DNA from: Ralstonia pickettii DTP0602
Lineage (GTDB): Bacteria; Pseudomonadota; Gammaproteobacteria; Burkholderiales; Burkholderiaceae
DNA: 64,000 bases
NCBI GenBank assembly: GCA_000471925.1
Contig: CP006667.1
Location: 1,550,001-1,614,000 of the forward strand
Reading direction: 5' to 3'
Part shown: positions 45,337-54,633 of the stretch, piece by piece
Layout: each line of letters opens with the position of its first letter
Numbering within the stretch: position 1 is the first letter of the stretch
Notes under the pieces: model-generated
What the model was told of the DNA's origin: nothing
The model's database searches: none
The model's input: the letters and a program-made list of their open reading frames with translations, nothing else
Made by a program: the position numbers and the translations under genes

Positions 45337-46701
45337 TCAGTCGTCGCGCTGTGACGGTTGCACGATGCGTTCCAACGCAAGGGCCGTGCCCAGCACGTCG
45401 GCATCGCGCATCGGGCCGTGCGACAGCATCAGTCCCACCGGCAGCTCGTCCGGCGCGTGGCAGGGCAGCGAGATCGAGCAGCCGTCGAAGAAATTGAATG
45501 CCGAGGTGTTGCGCAACAGCAGGGCATTGACGCGGAAGAACTGCGCATCATCGGTGCGCAGCGGGGCGATCTCGGGCGCCACCATCGGCACGGTCGGGCA
45601 GGCCACGGCGTCGAAGCGGGCCAGGCGCGCCTCCATGCGGGCGATCCAGTCGAGGCGGGCACGGCCCAGGTCGATATAGTCGGCGGCGCTGATATTGGCG
45701 CCGCGGTCGATGCGCGAGGCCACGCGTGGGTCGTACAGCTCGCGGCGGGTGGCCAGCACATGGCGGTGGATGGCGTAGGCCTCGGCTGAGCTGAAGCCGC
45801 CTTGCGCGTTCAGGCCGGCCAGTTCGCCGAGTTCCGGCAGGTCGATGTGCTCCAGTTGCACGCCGGCTGCCGACAGGCGGCCCAGCGCGCGGTCGAAGGC
45901 GCGTGCGACCACCGGGTCGAGGTCGTCCAGCAGGTACTGGCGCGGGATCGCCAGCCGCATGGCGGTGGGGCTGGTGACGCGCGGGATCACGGCGCTGTCG
46001 GCGATCACGCTGTCGACGGCGACGCAGTCGCCGACCGTGCGCGCCATCGCGCAGGCGGTGTCGAGCGTGTACGACAGCGGAAACGCGCCGGTCAGCGGCA
46101 CGCGCCGCGCGGTGGGCTTGAACCCGGTGATGCCGCACAGCGCCGCCGGGATGCGGATCGAGCCGCCGGTGTCGCTGCCGAGCGCGGCGACGGCCAGTCC
46201 CAGCGCCACCGATACCGCGGCACCGGACGACGAGCCCCCGGGAATGCGCGCCACCCCGTCAGTGCCGGCCGGGTTGACCGGCGTGCCGTAATGGGGGTTG
46301 ATGCCTACGCCCGAGAACGCGAACTCCGTCATATTGGTGCGCCCGACGATGGCCGCCCCCGCCTGGCGCAGCCGCGCGACCACGGTGGCGTCGGCCGCGG
46401 CGGGCTGGGCATCCTGGCGCACCACCGATGCCGCGCGCGTGACCTCGCCGGCGATGTCGTACAAATCCTTCACCGAGACCGGCAGGCCCGCCAGCGCGTG
46501 CAGCGGCTTGCCGGCGCGGCTGGCGGCATCGGCGGCGCGCGCGACCTGCGCCGCGGCCTCGAAGGTGCTGTGCAGGAACACGGCTTCCGCGGCCGGGCCC
46601 ACCGCCGCCGCGGCCGCCTGCTCGATGATCTGCGCACGGCTGGTGGCGCCCTCGCGCAGGCGGGTGTTCAGGGTGTCGAGGTCAGGCAGCATCGATGGCA
46701 T
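45337..46701 (-). CDS. amidase (amidase signature family)
   Basis: 454-residue cytoplasmic amidohydrolase. Triad: Lys78 (VSVKDLYD), Ser157 (GGSSSGAA) and Ser181 (SDTGGSIR), with the normal spacing. It is a paralogue of the amidase at 12415-13605 but longer by about 60 residues at both ends. Start ATG 46701 is used; an ATG at 46692 is equally plausible. First gene of the operon amidase-dctP-dctQ-dctM-dadA-nnr-exporter, divergent from a MarR-type regulator. A role in releasing an amino acid from an imported amide is inference. Confidence 0.9.
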   Translation of the reverse strand: MPSMLPDLDTLNTRLREGATSRAQIIEQAAAAAVGPAAEAVFLHSTFEAAAQVARAADAASRAGKPLHALAGLPVSVKDLYDIAGEVTRAASVVRQDAQPAAADATVVARLRQAGAAIVGRTNMTEFAFSGVGINPHYGTPVNPAGTDGVARIPGGSSSGAAVSVALGLAVAALGSDTGGSIRIPAALCGITGFKPTARRVPLTGAFPLSYTLDTACAMARTVGDCVAVDSVIADSAVIPRVTSPTAMRLAIPRQYLLDDLDPVVARAFDRALGRLSAAGVQLEHIDLPELGELAGLNAQGGFSSAEAYAIHRHVLATRRELYDPRVASRIDRGANISAADYIDLGRARLDWIARMEARLARFDAVACPTVPMVAPEIAPLRTDDAQFFRVNALLLRNTSAFNFFDGCSISLPCHAPDELPVGLMLSHGPMRDADVLGTALALERIVQPSQRDD

Positions 46702-46860
46702 GGGCGCAAGAACTGGTGAGAGGGCGGGGCGGCGGCTGCGTCGTTGCCGACGGTGCCTGCCGGCACGGGGGGCACGGGGAGGGCGGGGATGCGCATGCGC
46801 CGGGCGGGCCGTGCCCGACGTTCCTCCTCATGCTTTACCTGTATTTATTAGGTGTTCATG

Positions 46861-46886
46861 CTCATAATTCGCCAATAAACTGTCAA
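46861..46886 (-). promoter_or_regulatory. possible promoter of the amidase-TRAP operon
   Basis: On the minus strand a perfect TTGACA (46886-46881) is followed by TATGAG (46866-46861) with a 14-base spacer, shorter than the ideal 17. The surrounding 60 bases are strikingly A+T-rich for this genome, as expected of a divergent promoter region. Confidence 0.3.
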
Positions 46887-46919
46887 GCTAAAATTGCCGG
46901 GGCGCGCTCGGGGCTTATA

Positions 46920-46935
46920 CCTAGCATCCGCTAGG
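46920..46935. promoter_or_regulatory. inverted repeat, candidate operator of the MarR-type regulator
   Basis: CCTAGC, four bases, GCTAGG: perfect 6-bp arms, 34 bases before the regulator start, between the regulator and the divergent amidase operon. MarR-family proteins usually bind 16-20-bp palindromes in such a position. Confidence 0.45.
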
Positions 46936-46968
46936 GCCCGCGCCATCCCATCGAAAGGAGTCTTCCGC

Positions 46969-47583
46969 ATGGCACGCAAGCCAGTCGAGACCGGCCACGC
47001 CGCCGCCGTGGCGGATCCTGTGGCCGATTCAGTGCCCGACCAGCCCGCGGCAAGGCCGGCGCCCGCGCTGTCGCGCGCGGCCGGCACCAATATCGTGTCG
47101 TCGTCCCACCTGGTATCGGTGCGCAGCCCCGAGTTGTCCGAGTTCGAGTTCGGGCTGAATACCGCCTACAACGCCTACAGCCGCTGGGTGGTGCGCTGCA
47201 TGGGCGCCGCCGGGGTGCGCGACCTGACCTTCCTGGACGTGCTGGTGCTGCACCACGTCAACCACCGCGGCCGGCCCAAGCGGCTGGCCGATATCTGTTT
47301 CGTGCTGAACGTGGAGGACACCCACCTGGTGACCTATGCGCTCAAGAAGCTGCAGGGGCTGGGGCTGGTGGCCGGGGAGCGGGTTGGCAAGGAAGCGACT
47401 TACTCGACCACGCCGGCCGGCGCCGAGGCGTGCTCGCGCTACCGCGAGATCCGCGAGCAATGCCTGACCAGCAATTTCTCCGAGGGCAGCGACGAGAACG
47501 CCGAGATCGGCGAACTGGCCCGCCTGCTGCGGGTGCTGACCGGGCTGTACGAGCAGGCCGCACGCTCGGCCACGTCACTCTGA
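46969..47583 (+). CDS. MarR-family winged-helix transcriptional regulator
   Basis: 204-residue regulator with a long Ala/Pro-rich N-terminal tail (about 55 residues), then a winged-helix domain: FEFGLNTAYNAYSRWVVRCM, TFLDVLVLHHVNHRGRPKRLADICFVLNVEDTHLVTYALKKLQGLGLV and a wing with KEATYSTTPAG. It fits the COG5631-type predicted MarR regulators. ATG 46969 has AAGGAG 8 bases upstream. Divergent position makes it the likely regulator of the amidase-TRAP-dadA operon. Confidence 0.85.
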   Translation: MARKPVETGHAAAVADPVADSVPDQPAARPAPALSRAAGTNIVSSSHLVSVRSPELSEFEFGLNTAYNAYSRWVVRCMGAAGVRDLTFLDVLVLHHVNHRGRPKRLADICFVLNVEDTHLVTYALKKLQGLGLVAGERVGKEATYSTTPAGAEACSRYREIREQCLTSNFSEGSDENAEIGELARLLRVLTGLYEQAARSATSL

Positions 47584-47772
47584 GCCATAAATGGCCGTAT
47601 GTGACGCATAGGCGTTATCACGAATTGCCGTAACACGGCGCTGCGTTGTTGTCGCAGTGCAAAATCCGGGGCCCGGCAAGGTACAATAGCGGTTTCCCGC
47701 CAGCCGGCACCCCATGCAGCGGTGCCGGCCAAGCTGCAGCCCCTACCTCTTCGCCTCCCGACCGCTACGATC

Positions 47773-50700
47773 ATGGCGCATTTCTCGTGCTTCCCCGGCG
47801 CTTTGGCGCTTTCCGCCTTCCGTCAGCAACGCCTGCTCACCGCTCTCCGGCAAATCGACGCCGATATCGAGTCGGTGCACGGCCAGTTCCTGCATTTTGT
47901 TGACGCGCAGACGCCGCTGTCGGCCGACGACCAGTCGCGCGTGGCGGCGCTGCTGACCTACGGCGCACCGTTCGCCGAGCAGCCCGAGGGCGATCGTTTT
48001 GTCGTGATTCCGCGCTTCGGCACGATCTCGCCGTGGGCCAGCAAGGCCACCGACATCGCCCATAACTGCGGCCTCACGCATATCCACCGCATCGAGCGCG
48101 GCATCGAGATCACGGTCATCTGCAAGAAGGGCCTGCTGCGCGGCCGCAAGACGCTGGACGCGGACACCCGCGCTGCCGTCGCCGCGCACCTGTTCGACCG
48201 CATGACCGAGACCGTGGTCGCCTCGCGCGAGGACGCCGCCGGCCTGTTCCAGGAACTGCCGGCCAAGCCGCTGCGCTTTATCGACATCTCGGCCGGGCGC
48301 AGCGCGCTGGCCGCGGCCAACGTCGAGATGGGCCTGGCGCTGTCCGAGGACGAGATCGACTACCTGGTCGACGCCTACGCCAAGCTGGAGCGCAACCCGA
48401 CCGACGTCGAGCTGATGATGTTCGCGCAGGCCAACAGCGAGCACTGCCGCCACAAGATCTTCAACGCCACCTGGACCATCGACGGCGTGCAGCAGGACAA
48501 GTCGCTGTTCGCGATGATCCGCAATACGCACCAGCTCAATCCGCAGGGTTCGATCGTTGCCTATTCGGACAACTCGGCGGTGATGGAAGGCGACGTGGCC
48601 GAGCGCTGGTTCCCGCGCGGCGACGACCACAAGTACGGCCGCCACGAGGCGCTGACCCACACGCTGATGAAGGTGGAAACGCACAACCACCCGACCGCGA
48701 TCTCGCCGTTCCCGGGCGCCTCCACCGGCGCCGGCGGTGAAATCCGCGACGAAGGCGCGACCGGCCGCGGTGCCAAGCCCAAGGCCGGCCTGACCGGCTT
48801 TACGGTGTCCAACCTGATGCTGCCCGAGGCCGTCGAGTCCTGGGAAAACGACCGCGACGCCGCCCAGCCGGTGGCGCACCGCAACCCCGACCACAAGCCC
48901 GGCGTGACCGGCAAGCCGGACCGCATTGCCTCGCCGCTGCAGATCATGATCGACGGCCCGCTCGGCGGCGCCGCCTTCAACAATGAATTCGGCCGCGCCA
49001 ACCTGGGTGGCTACTTCCGCGTCTACGAGCAGAACGTCGGCGGCACCGTGCGCGGCTACCACAAGCCGATCATGATCGCGGGCGGCATCGGCAATATCGA
49101 CGCCTCGCACACGCACAAGAACCCGCTGCCGGCCGGCACGCTGCTGATCCAGCTCGGCGGCCCGGGCATGCGCATCGGCATGGGCGGCGGCGCCGCCAGC
49201 TCGATGGCGACCGGCACCAACACCGCCGACCTGGACTTCGATTCGGTCCAGCGTGGCAACCCCGAGATGGAGCGCCGCGCGCAGGAAGTGATCAACGCCT
49301 GCTGGCAGCTCGGCGACGCCAACCCGATCCTGTCGATCCACGACGTCGGCGCCGGCGGCATCTCCAATGCCTTCCCGGAACTGGTGGACGGCGCCGACCG
49401 CGGCGCGCGCTTCGACCTGCGCCAGGTGCACCTGGAAGAGTCCGGCCTGTCGCCGGCTGAGATCTGGTGCAACGAGTCGCAGGAGCGCTACGTCCTGGCG
49501 ATCGCGCCGGACAGCTTCCCGCAGTTCCAGGCCATGTGCCAGCGCGAGCGCTCGCCGTTCGCCGTGGTCGGCATCGCCACGGAAGAAAAGCAGCTGCAAC
49601 TGGTCGACGCCAGTGTCGACGCCGCGCTCAAGGAGCACTACGCCGTCAACATGCCGATGGACGTGCTGCTGGGCAAGCCGCCGCGCATGCACCGCGACGT
49701 CAAGCGCGTGGAACAGGCGCTGCCGGCCGTGGATGTGACCGGCATCAGCCTGGAGCAGGCCGTGCGCGACGTGCTGCGTCACCCGACCGTGGCCAACAAG
49801 TCGTTCCTGATCAGCATCGGCGATCGCACCGTGGGCGGCATGAACGCGCGCGACCAGATGGTCGGCCCATGGCAGGTGCCTGTGGCCGACGTGTCGGTGA
49901 CCACGCTCGATTACAAGGGCAACGCCGGCGAAGCCATGACCATGGGCGAGCGCACCCCGCTGGCCGTGATCGACGCCCCGGCCTCCGGCCGCATGGCGAT
50001 CGGCGAAGCGCTGACCAACCTGGCGGCTGCACCGGTCAAGGACCTGGGCAAGGTCAAGCTGTCGGCCAACTGGATGGCAGCCTGTGGCGTGGAGGGTGAA
50101 GACGCCAAGCTGTATGACACCGTGCACGCCGTAGGCATGGAGCTGTGCCCGGCGCTGGGCATCAGCATCCCTGTCGGCAAGGATTCGCTGTCGATGCGCA
50201 CCAAGTGGCAGGACGACGGCGTCAACAAGGAAGTGGTGGCGCCGGTGTCGCTGATCATCTCGGCCTTCGCCGCGGTGGACGATGTAAACCGCACACTGAC
50301 GCCGCAACTGCGTACCGATGCGGGCGACACCGTGCTGATCGCTGTCGACCTTGGCCGCGGCAAGAACCGCATGGCCGGCAGCATCCTGGCGCAGGTCATG
50401 CAGCAGGTCGGCGACAGCGCCCCCGACGTCGACAATGCCGAGGACCTGAAGAACTTCTTCAACGTGATCCAGCGCCTGAACCGCGAAGGCAAGGTGCTGG
50501 CCTACCACGACCGTTCCGACGGCGGCTTCCTGGCCACGCTGGCCGAGATGGCCTTTGCCGGCCACTGCGGCGTTTCGCTCAATGTCGACATGCTGGCACT
50601 GGATCCGCAGCAGGAGCAGGACTTCGGCGACGCCAAGAACTGGGCACAGCAGATCGCCGAGCGCCGCAACGACCAGACCCTGCGCGCGCTGTTCTCGGAA

Positions 50701-51819
50701 GAGCTGGGCGCGGTGGTGCAGGTGCGCATGCAGGACCGCGACGCGGTCTTCGCGGTGCTGCGCGAGGCCGGCCTGTCGGCGTGCAGCCACGTGGTCGGCA
50801 AGCCCAATGCGACCGATCAGGTCGAGATCTATCGCGACGCCAAGAAGGTGTTCGGCGCCTCGCGCACCGACCTGCAGCGCAACTGGAGCGAGGTCAGCTG
50901 GCGCATCGCACGCCTGCGCGACAACCCGGCCTGCGCCGACAGCGAATACGACCGCCTGCTCGACGCCGCCGACCCCGGCATCAGCCCGGTGCTGACGTTC
51001 GATCCGGCCGAGGATATCGCCGCGCCGTTCATCGCCACCGGCGCCCGTCCGCGCGTGGCGATCCTGCGCGAGCAGGGCGTCAACTCGCAGATCGAGATGG
51101 CGTACAGCATGGATCGTGCGGGCTTCGATACGCACGACGTGCATATGAGCGACCTGATCGCCGGCCGTGCCAACCTGGCCGACTTCAGCGGCTTTGTTGC
51201 CTGCGGCGGCTTCAGTTACGGCGATGTGCTGGGTGCGGGCGAGGGCTGGGCCAAGACCATTCTGTTCAACGCGCAGATGGCCGAGCAGTTCGCGGCGTTC
51301 TTCAACCGCCAGGACACCTTTGCGCTGGGCGTTTGCAACGGCTGCCAGATGATGAGTAACCTTGCCCCGATCATCCCGGGCGCGGGTGCGTGGCCGAAGT
51401 TCACCCGGAACCAGTCGGAGCAATACGAAGCGCGCTACGTCACGGTGGAAGTGCAGTCGTCGCCGTCGATCTTCTTTGCCGGCATGGAAGGCAGCCGTAT
51501 TCCGATCGTGGTTGCGCACGGCGAAGGGTTTGCGGACTTCTCGCAGCAGGGCAATATCGGCGAGGCCAACGTTGCGCTGCGCTTTGTCGACAACTACGGC
51601 GCGGTCACGCAGGCCTATCCGCTCAACCCGAACGGTTCGCCGGAGGGGATCACCTCGGTGACGACCTTCGACGGGCGCTTCACTGTGCTGATGCCGCACC
51701 CGGAGCGCGTGTTCCGTGCCGCGACCATGAGCTGGGCGCCGGATGCGTGGAAGCAGGTTGCCGATGGCGGCAGCCCGTGGATGCGGATGTTCCGGAATGC
51801 GCGGAAGTGGGTGGGGTAA
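47773..51819 (+). CDS. purL: phosphoribosylformylglycinamidine synthase
   Basis: 1348-residue large-type PurL for the fourth step of purine synthesis (FGAR + Gln + ATP to FGAM). The N-terminal PurS-like region, two AIRS-like ATP-binding halves ([33 protein letters not shown]) and the C-terminal glutamine amidotransferase domain are fused in one chain, as in other proteobacteria. Catalytic Cys1188 is in [10 protein letters not shown]; the His/Glu of the triad lie in MPHPERVFR. Start ATG 47773 opens [21 protein letters not shown] at 47682-47687 may be the -10 of its promoter; the -35 is poor. Confidence 0.97.
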   Translation: MAHFSCFPGALALSAFRQQRLLTALRQIDADIESVHGQFLHFVDAQTPLSADDQSRVAALLTYGAPFAEQPEGDRFVVIPRFGTISPWASKATDIAHNCGLTHIHRIERGIEITVICKKGLLRGRKTLDADTRAAVAAHLFDRMTETVVASREDAAGLFQELPAKPLRFIDISAGRSALAAANVEMGLALSEDEIDYLVDAYAKLERNPTDVELMMFAQANSEHCRHKIFNATWTIDGVQQDKSLFAMIRNTHQLNPQGSIVAYSDNSAVMEGDVAERWFPRGDDHKYGRHEALTHTLMKVETHNHPTAISPFPGASTGAGGEIRDEGATGRGAKPKAGLTGFTVSNLMLPEAVESWENDRDAAQPVAHRNPDHKPGVTGKPDRIASPLQIMIDGPLGGAAFNNEFGRANLGGYFRVYEQNVGGTVRGYHKPIMIAGGIGNIDASHTHKNPLPAGTLLIQLGGPGMRIGMGGGAASSMATGTNTADLDFDSVQRGNPEMERRAQEVINACWQLGDANPILSIHDVGAGGISNAFPELVDGADRGARFDLRQVHLEESGLSPAEIWCNESQERYVLAIAPDSFPQFQAMCQRERSPFAVVGIATEEKQLQLVDASVDAALKEHYAVNMPMDVLLGKPPRMHRDVKRVEQALPAVDVTGISLEQAVRDVLRHPTVANKSFLISIGDRTVGGMNARDQMVGPWQVPVADVSVTTLDYKGNAGEAMTMGERTPLAVIDAPASGRMAIGEALTNLAAAPVKDLGKVKLSANWMAACGVEGEDAKLYDTVHAVGMELCPALGISIPVGKDSLSMRTKWQDDGVNKEVVAPVSLIISAFAAVDDVNRTLTPQLRTDAGDTVLIAVDLGRGKNRMAGSILAQVMQQVGDSAPDVDNAEDLKNFFNVIQRLNREGKVLAYHDRSDGGFLATLAEMAFAGHCGVSLNVDMLALDPQQEQDFGDAKNWAQQIAERRNDQTLRALFSEELGAVVQVRMQDRDAVFAVLREAGLSACSHVVGKPNATDQVEIYRDAKKVFGASRTDLQRNWSEVSWRIARLRDNPACADSEYDRLLDAADPGISPVLTFDPAEDIAAPFIATGARPRVAILREQGVNSQIEMAYSMDRAGFDTHDVHMSDLIAGRANLADFSGFVACGGFSYGDVLGAGEGWAKTILFNAQMAEQFAAFFNRQDTFALGVCNGCQMMSNLAPIIPGAGAWPKFTRNQSEQYEARYVTVEVQSSPSIFFAGMEGSRIPIVVAHGEGFADFSQQGNIGEANVALRFVDNYGAVTQAYPLNPNGSPEGITSVTTFDGRFTVLMPHPERVFRAATMSWAPDAWKQVADGGSPWMRMFRNARKWVG

Positions 51820-51886
51820 GGGCGCCCCGGGCGGTTGGACGGGATGAGCTGAAGGCCTGTCCCACGCTTAGCGCAGCTTAGTCAGG

Positions 51887-51919
51887 AGGCCACCGGCAGT
51901 GCTGGTGGCTTTCTGTTTG
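51887..51919 (+). terminator. probable terminator after purL
   Basis: GCCACC, 9-base loop, GGTGGC followed by TTTCTGTTT, 68 bases after the purL stop. Confidence 0.55.
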
Positions 51920-52044
51920 TCGTGGATGCGGGGTGTCTGCGGTTTGCCCCTGGTATCTGCTCGACGGCGCGCGCGGCTGGTTACAGCAGCGACCCGCTGT
52001 GGAACCATCTACCCGCTCCAAGCCGCAGCAGGGGCGCCACCCAT

Positions 52045-52344
52045 TCATCCCAAAATCGGCGCCATCAACCGCGAACTCCACGACGCATACGCATAAGTCA
52101 GCATCCGCCCCGCATCAAAACCGGGAGACGGCCTGATCTCGCCGCGAACCTCCTTGTACGCCACGACGGCGTGCAGGATCTTCTCGGGAGCGTAGCGGTC
52201 ACGCAGCGGGAGGTGGGGATGGAGCCGGCGCCAGCCAGGGGCGGCGCCGTCCAGGGACGCCCAGGCCAGTGCGCAATAGCACATGCCCCGGGACGAGAGA
52301 TGCCACAGTTGCCAGTATCCGGCGGTCGTCTCCACGCGCTGCAT
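52045..52344 (-). CDS. hypothetical protein, possible last gene of the msrB-yciB-bolA-parvulin group
   Basis: A 99-codon frame rich in Trp, Tyr, His and Arg (YWQLWHLSSRGMCYCALAW; DRYAPEKILHAVVAYKEVRGEIRP). Third codon positions are G or C at most codons through the first three quarters, as in true genes here, then less so. No signal peptide, no recognised domain, no good ribosome site. It starts 43 bases after the parvulin gene stop on the same strand. No competing gene occupies either strand of this 568-base interval between purL and the parvulin gene. May be a real small gene or a chance frame. Confidence 0.4.
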   Translation of the reverse strand: MQRVETTAGYWQLWHLSSRGMCYCALAWASLDGAAPGWRRLHPHLPLRDRYAPEKILHAVVAYKEVRGEIRPSPGFDAGRMLTYAYASWSSRLMAPILG

Positions 52345-52387
52345 CCTTCAACAGTGCAGACCGGCGGGGGGGCCGACCGGTCCGTGC

Positions 52388-53182
52388 TTACTGAATCTTG
52401 GCCTTGTCCTTCAGCGACTTCATCATGGCCTGGAACTGCTCACGCTGCCAGTTCTGGTCGCCCATCAGCATCTGGGTCAGTTGCGGCTTGACCTCTTCGA
52501 ACGACGGGATCTTGGCTTCGCGCACGTCCACCAGCTCGATGATGTGCCAGCCGAACTGGGTCTTGACCGGGGTCTCGGTCATCTGGCCCTTCTTCAGGCC
52601 GGTCATGGCCGCCGAGAACTCCGGCACGTAGCTGCTGCTGTTGGCCCAGTCCAGGTCGCCGCCGTTGGCCGCCGAGCCCGGGTCCTTGGAAGCGGCCTTG
52701 GCCTGGTCCTCGAACTTTGCGCCGCCCTTGATCTTGGCGATGATGGCCTTGGCGTCGGCTTCCTTCTCCACCAGGATATGGCGGGCGTGGTATTCCTTGC
52801 CGTTGCCGAACTGCGACTTGATCTTTTCGTACTGCTTGCGCAGCTCGGCGTCGCTGGCGCCGTGGGTCTTCACGTAGTCTTCGAACACCGCGCCGGCCAG
52901 CACGTTCAGGCGGGCCTGTTCCAGTTGTTCCTGCACATCGTCGCGCTGGGTCAGGCCGCGCTTGTTGGCTTCCTGCACAAGCAGTTCGCGGTCGATCAGC
53001 ATGTTGCGGGCCCGCGAGCGCAGCTCCGCATTGTCGGGCTGGCCGGTGCCGGCGATCAACTTGTCCAGCTTAGCCGACGGAATGGCTTTGCCATTCACGA
53101 CGGCGGCATTCTGGGCGATGGCCGGCAGGCTGCCGGCAGCAAGCACAGCCGCCAGGCTGAACGAGAGGACGGTGGTCTTCAT
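52388..53182 (-). CDS. periplasmic parvulin-type peptidyl-prolyl isomerase
   Basis: 264-residue exported foldase. Signal peptide residues 1-23 (LSFSLAAVLAAGSLPAIAQ), an N-terminal SurA_N-like helical part and one PpiC domain at about 133-225 (YHARHILVEKEADAKAI; DLDWANSSSYVPEFSAAMTGLKKGQM; QFGWHIIELVDVR). The single parvulin domain and length resemble PrsA/Cbf2-like foldases found next to bolA and yciB in beta-proteobacteria rather than the two-domain SurA. It assists folding of periplasmic or outer-membrane proteins. It follows bolA by 4 bases. Confidence 0.92.
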   Translation of the reverse strand: MKTTVLSFSLAAVLAAGSLPAIAQNAAVVNGKAIPSAKLDKLIAGTGQPDNAELRSRARNMLIDRELLVQEANKRGLTQRDDVQEQLEQARLNVLAGAVFEDYVKTHGASDAELRKQYEKIKSQFGNGKEYHARHILVEKEADAKAIIAKIKGGAKFEDQAKAASKDPGSAANGGDLDWANSSSYVPEFSAAMTGLKKGQMTETPVKTQFGWHIIELVDVREAKIPSFEEVKPQLTQMLMGDQNWQREQFQAMMKSLKDKAKIQ

Positions 53183-53186
53183 GGAA

Positions 53187-53501
53187 TCAGGTCTGAGAGT
53201 TGCTGGAAGATGCGCGTGATTGAGCGCGCGTTTGGTACTCTTGGTCGGTGAACGCAGTCACGGCCAGTGCGTGGATCTGCGCGGGGAACAGACCGCGCAG
53301 CGCATCATACACCATGCGGTGTCGCGCAACCCGGTTGTGACCTGCAAAGCGCTCGCTGACGATTGTCACGTCGTAGTGTCCGCCGCCAGAGGCGGCGCCG
53401 GCGTGTCCGGCGTGCAAGGCGCTGTCATCGCGCACGGCCAGGTGGCTGGGGGCGAGCGCATCGCGCAGCATCGCCTCGATAGTGGCGGGATCGGCTGCCA
53501 T
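53187..53501 (-). CDS. BolA family protein
   Basis: 104-residue cytoplasmic protein with the BolA fold: IEAMLRDALAPSHLAVRDDS, then SGGGHYDVTIVSERFAGHNRVARHRMVYDAL and the C-terminal IHALAVTAFTDQEY. His residues near HYDV and the conserved RHRMVY helix are the positions through which BolA binds 2Fe-2S clusters with monothiol glutaredoxins. An insert of Gly/Ala before the motif is slightly unusual. Ends 4 bases before the parvulin gene; ribosome-site AAGGA lies 9 bases upstream of ATG 53501. Confidence 0.9.
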   Translation of the reverse strand: MAADPATIEAMLRDALAPSHLAVRDDSALHAGHAGAASGGGHYDVTIVSERFAGHNRVARHRMVYDALRGLFPAQIHALAVTAFTDQEYQTRAQSRASSSNSQT

Positions 53502-53538
53502 CAATGGATTCCTTCTGATTCTGGGGTGGACAGGGACG

Positions 53539-54078
53539 TCAGTCCTTGCTGTTCTCGGGCATATGGCGCGACAGCCAGACGCTTTGCGCGACGATAAACA
53601 CCAGCATCAGCCCCATGCTGCCGAACAGCTTGAAATTGACCCAGACGTCAGTCGAGAACTGGTACGCCACGTACAGGTTGAGCACGCCCATGGCGGCGAA
53701 GAAGCCCGCCCAGGCGGCATTCAGCCGCGCCCACACCGAATCGGGCAGGCTCACCTGCTTTTCCATCATGGCGCGGATCAGGTTCTTGCGCCAGCCGATC
53801 ACCGAGCCCATCAGCGCCGCGGCGAACATCCAGTACAGCACGGTCGGCTTCCACTTGATAAAGGTCTCGTTGTGCAGCACCAGCGTGGCGCCGCCGAAGA
53901 CCGCGATGATCAGCAGGCTGACCCACTGCATCGGCTCCACCTTGCGGTGGCGGAACCAGACCCAGCCGATCTGCACCACCGTCGCGGCGATGGCCACGGC
54001 GGTGGCGGTGTAGATGTCTGCCAGCTTGAAGGCAACAAAAAACAGGATGACCGGGAACAGGTCGAACAGGAATTTCAT
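53539..54078 (-). CDS. yciB: inner-membrane-spanning protein YciB (septation protein A family)
   Basis: 179-residue integral membrane protein opening [30 protein letters not shown] and with five hydrophobic segments, the exact pattern of YciB/IspA. The conserved [17 protein letters not shown] and [21 protein letters not shown] stretches are present. In E. coli YciB influences envelope integrity and interacts with division and elongation proteins. It lies between msrB (15-base gap) and bolA (37-base gap), so they are likely one transcript. Confidence 0.95.
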   Translation of the reverse strand: MKFLFDLFPVILFFVAFKLADIYTATAVAIAATVVQIGWVWFRHRKVEPMQWVSLLIIAVFGGATLVLHNETFIKWKPTVLYWMFAAALMGSVIGWRKNLIRAMMEKQVSLPDSVWARLNAAWAGFFAAMGVLNLYVAYQFSTDVWVNFKLFGSMGLMLVFIVAQSVWLSRHMPENSKD

Positions 54079-54093
54079 GCGGTACCAGGTTAT

Positions 54094-54558
54094 TCAGCGC
54101 TGCGGATCGCGCTGGGGATCGTTACCGCTGCCGGCCCCGTGGGCATCATCCGCCTCACGTTGCGCCGGGTCGCGATCGTCGAATTTTAGCGCAGCCGAGT
54201 TGATGCAATAGCGCAGGCCGGTCGGCGCCGGGCCATCTTCGAACACGTGGCCCAGGTGGCTGCCGCATTCCTTGCACCTTACCTCGATCCGGACCATGCC
54301 GTGGGTGTGGTCGGTATGTTCGGCAATGACCTCGCCGTTGATCGGCCGAAAATAGCTGGGCCAGCCGCAGCCGGCATCGAACTTGGTGGCGGACTCGAAC
54401 AGCGGCGTGCCGCAGCCGACGCACTTGTAGATGCCGCGGTCCCAATGGTCCCAGTAGCGGCCGGTGAAGGGGCGCTCGGTGGCCGCCTCGCGCGTGACGC
54501 GGTACTCGATGTCGGAGAGTTGTTCACGCCACTCGGCGTCGGTCTTGGTGGTGGTCAT
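54094..54558 (-). CDS. msrB: peptide-methionine (R)-S-oxide reductase
   Basis: 154-residue cytoplasmic repair enzyme reducing the R-sulphoxide of methionine in proteins. Zinc ligands Cys46, Cys49 (CVGC), Cys95 and Cys98 (CKEC); catalytic Cys118 in GLRYCINS and a likely resolving Cys64 in DAGCGWPSY. The last 25 residues are a charged, low-complexity tail ([12 protein letters not shown]...) not needed for the fold. First gene of the msrB-yciB-bolA-parvulin group. Confidence 0.96.
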   Translation of the reverse strand: MTTTKTDAEWREQLSDIEYRVTREAATERPFTGRYWDHWDRGIYKCVGCGTPLFESATKFDAGCGWPSYFRPINGEVIAEHTDHTHGMVRIEVRCKECGSHLGHVFEDGPAPTGLRYCINSAALKFDDRDPAQREADDAHGAGSGNDPQRDPQR

Positions 54559-54633
54559 GGTCGGGTCTTCCTCGGTTTTTACGTGCTTTGCGCGAACCTT
54601 ACACCGGCTGGCGCCAAAGTGCAGGCGCGGGGC

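Noticed and set aside
47743..51699. 1318-codon minus-strand open frame opposite purL
   Set aside because: PurL motifs are complete on the plus strand; the antisense frame is a codon-bias artefact.
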